From Steromphala cineraria (taxonomy: Eukaryota; Mollusca; Gastropoda; Trochida; Trochidae), in contig OU744735.1 of assembly GCA_916613615.1 (NCBI GenBank), positions 54,824,082-54,888,081 of the forward strand: DNA of 64,000 nucleotides, given 5' to 3'. How positions within the stretch are numbered: position 1 is the first letter of the stretch; every line of letters starts with the position of its first letter. The position numbers and the translations under genes were made by a program. Shown here one piece after another: positions 59,646 to 64,000 of the stretch. The notes under the pieces were generated by a model. That model saw only the letters and a program-made list of their open reading frames with translations. It ran no database searches and was not told where the DNA came from.

Positions 59646-61290
59646 TACACTCATGGCAAAAATGGTTGTCACCCCCAGACTGAGAACGCTACGTCAAGTT
59701 TAACTGAGTGTTGACAAATAATCAAACATGCAATAACTGTCAGAATGATTTGTGTGATTGGGAAAAACATTCGTAAAACATACCAGCTTGTATTTTGGTC
59801 TTGTGCTGGCCAATTTAAGAAATTCTACTAGGATATGTATGGTCCCTGTGAAAAAGGGCAATTTTTTACAGTATCCATATAGTATCAATTGGATGGGTAT
59901 CAATAAAACAAATTACATTTTCAAGTTCAATTGTCGGTTTTATTTCATTCTGCAGTCATGTAAGAGTATATTTACAAGCCTAATATCGGGTAGCACTGCC
60001 TCTGGAATTTTCAAGGGCGATAATTCGGGCAGGCATACTGTCTATCAGTGTGTTGATGTTTGCAACAGCCAAATTGTTCCATTCATTCACAAGAGCAGCC
60101 CGCAATTGCTGTAAATTTGCAGGAGCAGGGTCCAGTCTTCTAAGTGCACGGTCAAGCTGATCCCAAGCATGTTCTATCGGATTCATATCCGGACTTTTTG
60201 AAGGCCAGGGCAATCTTGTTACTCCTTGTGCCTGAATGAAAGCGTTCACTGTACGTGCACGATGGGCTGGTGCATTATCGTCCTGCAACAGGAAGTTGTT
60301 GCCATACACTCTTCTTGCATGTGGGAGGCAAACGGTTTCAAGAAGACGTCTGTACGACCTCTGGTTGACGTTTCCTTGAAGGACGACAAGATCCGTTTTA
60401 CCGTTATGGTGTATTCCTGCCCATACGTGTACAGAACCGCCACCGTGGGCAACCTGATGCTGCAGACAGTCGTCATTGAGCCTTTCCCCACGTAAACGTC
60501 GCACTCTCATTCTCCTGTCCACCTTATGCAGTAGGAAACGAGACTCGTCAGTAAATATGACGTGACGCCAATGTCCAAGTTGGATTCTGTGGTGCTGCTG
60601 CGCCCAAGCAAGCCGTGCCCTGCGGTTGGCCAGTGTCCAGAATGGTTTGATGGCAGGTCTTCTTGCCTTATATCCATGCTGGAGCAACCTGTTCACTACA
60701 GTTCTCCGGCAAATGGGCGTATTAATATGAGCCCCCCATCTCTGTGCAAGAGTCAAAGACGAAAGACGTCTATGACGTCGGGTCAAACGAAGAAGAATTC
60801 TATCCTGACGAACCGTAGTTTTCTTGGGACGGCCTGAAGACTTATTCGGAACAACATTTCCCTGTATGGCGTGCAGTCTTTTAATCCTTTGAACAGTTCT
60901 AACACTGACGTTACATGCTGCAGCAATGACACGATTCGAAGCGCCACCACGACTCATGCCAATGATTTCATGTCTGATTCCTGGTGGAGTGGGACCAGGC
61001 ATGGTCTATGCTTTTCAGAAACTATAGTCGTGAAGCTGTATCTTATGAAAGAGGTCTATAGTAATCGATGGAAATGACAAACCTAAGGAGACAAATTTCC
61101 ATCATTTCAATGAAATGCACGTGGTCTACATGAAACCGCTGACACTGTTCATTGTAAAGTGTGAGTTAATGTAACTTCATGCCTGTAATGACATTTCCAT
61201 GGAAAACCAACATTGCCATGCATACAATGTGATATAAACTCCAATTTAATTAAATATTAGGGGGTGACAACAATTTTTGCCATGAGTGTA
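59646..61290 (-). mobile_element. Intact Tc1-family transposon (1641 bp)
   Basis: The element spans 59648-61288 with TA on both sides (59646-59647 and 61289-61290). TIRs of 29 bp beginning CACTCATGGCAAAAA and ending GTTGTCACCCCC differ at one position (G versus T). It carries one uninterrupted transposase gene on the minus strand. The near-identical TIRs, clean TA duplication and full-length ORF point to a recent insertion, by far the youngest-looking mobile element in the window. Confidence 0.95.
59980..61002 (-). CDS. Tc1-family DD34E transposase, full length
   Basis: A 340-residue protein that would bind the element's TIRs and cut and rejoin DNA at TA targets in the nucleus. An N-terminal pair of helix-turn-helix (paired-like) domains spans about residues 8-120. 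The first has the recognition-helix-like N-V-S-V-R-T-V-Q-R-I, and the two are linked by the basic S-G-R-P-K-K at 56-61, the usual Tc1 GRPK/AT-hook-like position. The catalytic domain shows D152 in F-T-D-E-S-R-F, D242 in Q-D-D-N-A-P-A-H and E277 in P-D-M-N-P-I-E-H-A-W. D242 to E277 leaves 34 residues between, so it is DD34E. W-A-G-I and the N-P-I-E motif are as expected, and the length is normal for Tc1. The ATG at 61002 lies about 290 bp inside the right TIR. No stop, frameshift or missing catalytic residue was seen, so it may be active. GC is higher than in the surrounding DNA, a sign of recent arrival. Confidence 0.95.
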   Translation of the reverse strand: MPGPTPPGIRHEIIGMSRGGASNRVIAAACNVSVRTVQRIKRLHAIQGNVVPNKSSGRPKKTTVRQDRILLRLTRRHRRLSSLTLAQRWGAHINTPICRRTVVNRLLQHGYKARRPAIKPFWTLANRRARLAWAQQHHRIQLGHWRHVIFTDESRFLLHKVDRRMRVRRLRGERLNDDCLQHQVAHGGGSVHVWAGIHHNGKTDLVVLQGNVNQRSYRRLLETVCLPHARRVYGNNFLLQDDNAPAHRARTVNAFIQAQGVTRLPWPSKSPDMNPIEHAWDQLDRALRRLDPAPANLQQLRAALVNEWNNLAVANINTLIDSMPARIIALENSRGSATRY

Positions 61291-61530
61291 CAGCATATAC
61301 TTATTTCTATAGGAAAGTGTTGTTTTAAAAGATAAGACAACTATCATCACAGTGATAAACTGATGTTTTATTCCCCTAGTAAAACTGGTCAGAGAATCGA
61401 CGATATTATTATATACATATTAAATAAACATGTAGACAATAATTTTGTACATAGGAACATCTCAAATGTATATATAACTAAGTCTAAGAGAACGATATGG
61501 TAGGGTTGCTAAACTAACAATGGTCACCAT

Positions 61531-64000
61531 AACACATATTGCACAGATCCCTAATAAATCAGAATATAAAAATTGCCAAAAATATAATCACAAGTATTTG
61601 AGCTAGGGCTTATAGTTTTTAAGTTCTACTCAGAAAAGAATTCTATGTCACGTTTCCATTATAACCGCCAAATAAAAACTGTAATTAGTTGAAATTCCGA
61701 AAAGGCTTAACAAGACATGTGAATGCTGACTAATTCAAATACTAAGTGTTATTGAGCAAGTTCTAATAGTTTTAAAAACTGTTCCGGAAACGAAACGAAA
61801 GGATTACAGAGGTACGGACAGTGCTAAGACTTTATCCAACTATATTTAATACCGCTGGGGAGAAAAGGAGAAAGTTGGTAATTGAACAGTTATGTGAAAT
61901 ATTAAGTTTTATAAGAAAAATCATTTTCTTTTGAACTTCGATTTTTAGTTCTTTTGCGGGTATATTTATATTTGTTCTTGTAAAATCCATATTACAGTAT
62001 CCAATAGCAACGGATGTTGTTGTATTTGATTCCTAGCGGAATTGCTTTGCGTGAGTAATGGAGTTTACTTTGAGACATTGAAGAATGTTGCTTATCGAGT
62101 CTTTCATATGCGCTTTTGCTCGGTTTTCTCGTAAATTGCCGATGTGTATAGCTATATAACGATGCTATGTCGTGCATTAATGTGTACGTTTCGTTGTGTT
62201 TTTCTTTTTTTCTTTGGTAGACCTGACGTTAATGGTTGTAAACAAAAGAATCATATTTCAATCTTTGCATCGATGCAGTAGTTAAAAGATTGATAAAACA
62301 ATAAGAAAACCAATTAATGTCTAAATAATGAAATGGTTCATATTTTACGCAGTTAACTTTAGTTTTCATATCAATTTTACATTCGGATAAAAATTCAATT
62401 TTTAAAGACTTTGTTTTATAAATGGTAACATTGTCTATCGTTTCAAGCATTTGGTTTGGTTTCCTTTCAAATTGTTGTCTTTGTAAGTTGTTCATTTCTG
62501 TGGTTTCATGATAGCAATGATATCATTGTCTCTAGAATGACTTCTCTCGAACTTAGACAACAACACAATAATACTACATATCATTTTGTGTTTCACTTAC
62601 ATTACACTACTATATTTCTGTGAGTTACCTTATTTCAAATTGCTTCCCAAAATTGTTAAGTCTCTCACGTCAGTTCGTTAACAGATCTTCAAATCGACGA
62701 CTTTTAGACAAACAGTTGCTTTTATATAGTTCTGTGGATTAGCTCAAATCCAACTCGAATTGTTCTGTTCCAAAGATACAAACCAAATAATTTTAGAAAA
62801 TCACTTTCTTTAGGTGGTCTGACGTCAAATGTTCAGACTAAATAAATGATTAATCTGACCTGATACACACTGGGATTAGTTTATCACTCAACCCCTTTTT
62901 CTCAGACAATTAAAAGTAAAAGATACATTTATACCAGTGACATTTCTTAAGACGAAATTGTACGTGCAGAGATCTTCAATGTAAACATTTTAATAAATCT
63001 GGAACGTTCTTTTGAAATAATTTTTGTCAGTTAAACAATCTGTAATCAAATGTGTGCATATTAGAGGTAAAATGAAATTGATAGGTTTGAAGATAATACG
63101 ATTATGACTTTCGTGTATACAATGCACCTGGTTCAATTCTAAGCGATCAACATATATTTTGAACTGAACTATCAAGCTTTCAATTACCTTAAACATAAAA
63201 ATTCCAAATATTCGATCAGTAGAATATGTATTTTAAAAAACTCATCGAAGAAAAATAATTAAACACTGTATTCTCTATGTGCACCTACATGTATAATTAT
63301 TGAATTTCATTGAAGATTTATTATTGTTTCTAATTATAATTCGGAAATGAATATTTGAGATATTTGGACTTAATATCATCATACTCGGTTGTATCAAGTA
63401 AAAATGTTATTTAAAAAGCTGAATGTCTTTTTAAACTTTATACCATTGTCAGCAATAGCCTGAGATAAAAAGTTTCAATTCATCAAGCGTTTGACAGTAG
63501 TTCATACGTTTTCTATAAAGACATGCTTTTTGCGTCTTCCTTTTCTTCTTGATGTAAAAGCTGAGGAGATGACTGCTATTTGGTATCATCAAAACATACA
63601 TTAAAGTGCTTTTTTTGGTATAAAAACGTACCTGTTTTTGAAAAAAAAGTAAAAATAAATGTTAAAGTGTATTTCGTCCAAAACCTTTTAATCAGTGCTT
63701 AAATCGTCAAGAAATGACAGGTGTGACAAAAAAATCTATAATGCCCAATAACATCATTTGAAATATTTTAAGAGGCATTGAATTTTAAATCAGATTACCT
63801 CATGCCGGGGTTTCATCATATGCTTTCGAATTTCTCTATTTGCTTTACAAACGTGAACTTTGCCTCCAATTTGCCTTTTCATAAATAAAGGGAGATTAAC
63901 ACACGATGTGCTGCATTGATATGTTCGGATTGTGAGCAGAGAAAACATCGTCAGTTTAAGAACCATTAGGTTACAATAAGTAATGCTAAACTAAATTAAA
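61531..64000. other. Right flank; partial similarity to unit R at 62810-63200
   Basis: GTGGTCTGACGTCAAATG and the run through CTCAGACAATTAAAAGTAAA, TGTAAACATTTTAATAA and AGGTAAAATGAAATTG match 4500-4790 in reverse complement, extending the R-F2 homology. A 68-codon minus-strand ORF (62990-63196) overlaps this block but is not kept in R. The rest is A+T-rich and featureless. Confidence 0.5.

Larger units (their letters stand above)
59578..61467. other. Region bounded by a perfect 26-bp direct repeat, containing the Tc1 element
   Basis: The 26-bp string starting ATTTTGTACATAGGAACATC and ending TCAAAT is present at 59578-59603 and again at 61442-61467. F1 and R have a single version at the aligned position (ATTTTGTACACATAAACATC at 48770 in F1). 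Removing the Tc1 element leaves about 221 bp of extra sequence between the repeats. This is either a tandem slip/duplication or an earlier insertion with a long target duplication, later hit by Tc1. Confidence 0.6.
48920..61530 (+). repeat. Duplicon unit F2 (second of the tandem pair)
   Basis: A direct copy of F1, extended from about 7.5 to 12.6 kb mainly by insertions: MITE 49052-49539, a segment 49557-50350 carrying another MITE, the long-TIR element 53060-56499, and a region between 59604 and 61467 holding the Tc1 element. After removing these, about 6.3 kb remains, consistent with F1 less its own insertion. Similarity to unit R continues to the right as far as about 63200. Confidence 0.8.

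Noticed and set aside
60226..61077. Plus-strand ORFs over the transposase
   Set aside because: They are antisense shadows of the Tc1 transposase gene.

Overview
The window is about 68% A+T by eye, has no operons, and carries GT-AG exon boundaries, a tRNA-derived SINE, several classes of MITE, a non-LTR retrotransposon and an intact Tc1 transposon. It is animal nuclear DNA. Short (GGAC/GACA)n tracts followed by a C-rich/G-rich hairpin, and long AAGGTCAAAGGTCAAGGTCA-type repeats, are typical of bivalve molluscs, so a bivalve is my best guess. The species cannot be told from this. No CRISPR array, rRNA, true tRNA gene or bacterial sequence was seen. I see no complete host protein-coding gene. 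The only full-length convincing protein is a transposase.

Layout. Positions 1-4100 hold one exon-like piece (564-649), a 9-bp-TSD MITE (1501-1848) and the first copy of a TTAA-flanked MITE (2395-2752). Positions 4100-8250 are an inverted copy (unit R) of a duplicon that recurs later. Positions 11931-17900 are a nest: a 5'-truncated LINE split by a 359-bp MITE and a 4276-bp TIR element, all separated by TTAA. Positions 19900-21215 are a two-unit tandem repeat of about 630 bp. Positions 22511-23124 are a third MITE copy cut by a SINE. Positions 24880-30400 (G1), 33060-37640 (G2) and 38400-39700 (G3) are diverged direct copies of one segment. Positions 41404-48919 (F1) and 48920 to about 61530 (F2) are a tandem pair.

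Units R, G and F share a roughly 350-bp block (X). R, F1 and F2 also share an exon-like block (Y) and a 3'-end-like block (P). The window is therefore best read as an old, repeatedly duplicated locus, possibly the remains of a small secreted-protein gene family. Mobile elements have landed in some copies and not in others.

Because paralogous copies lie side by side, several insertions can be dated relative to the duplications from empty sites within the window: the 488-bp MITE at 49052, the 3440-bp long-TIR element at 53060, the 1294-bp AGGTCA repeat at 34972 and a hairpin element at 37084. The 4276-bp TTAA element with gene-like spliced cargo and the 3440-bp element with TIRs of about 340 bp are the least explained objects here. 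I do not see a convincing new multi-gene system. Coordinates of repeat edges were read by eye and may be off by a few bases, and duplicon edges by a few tens to hundreds.
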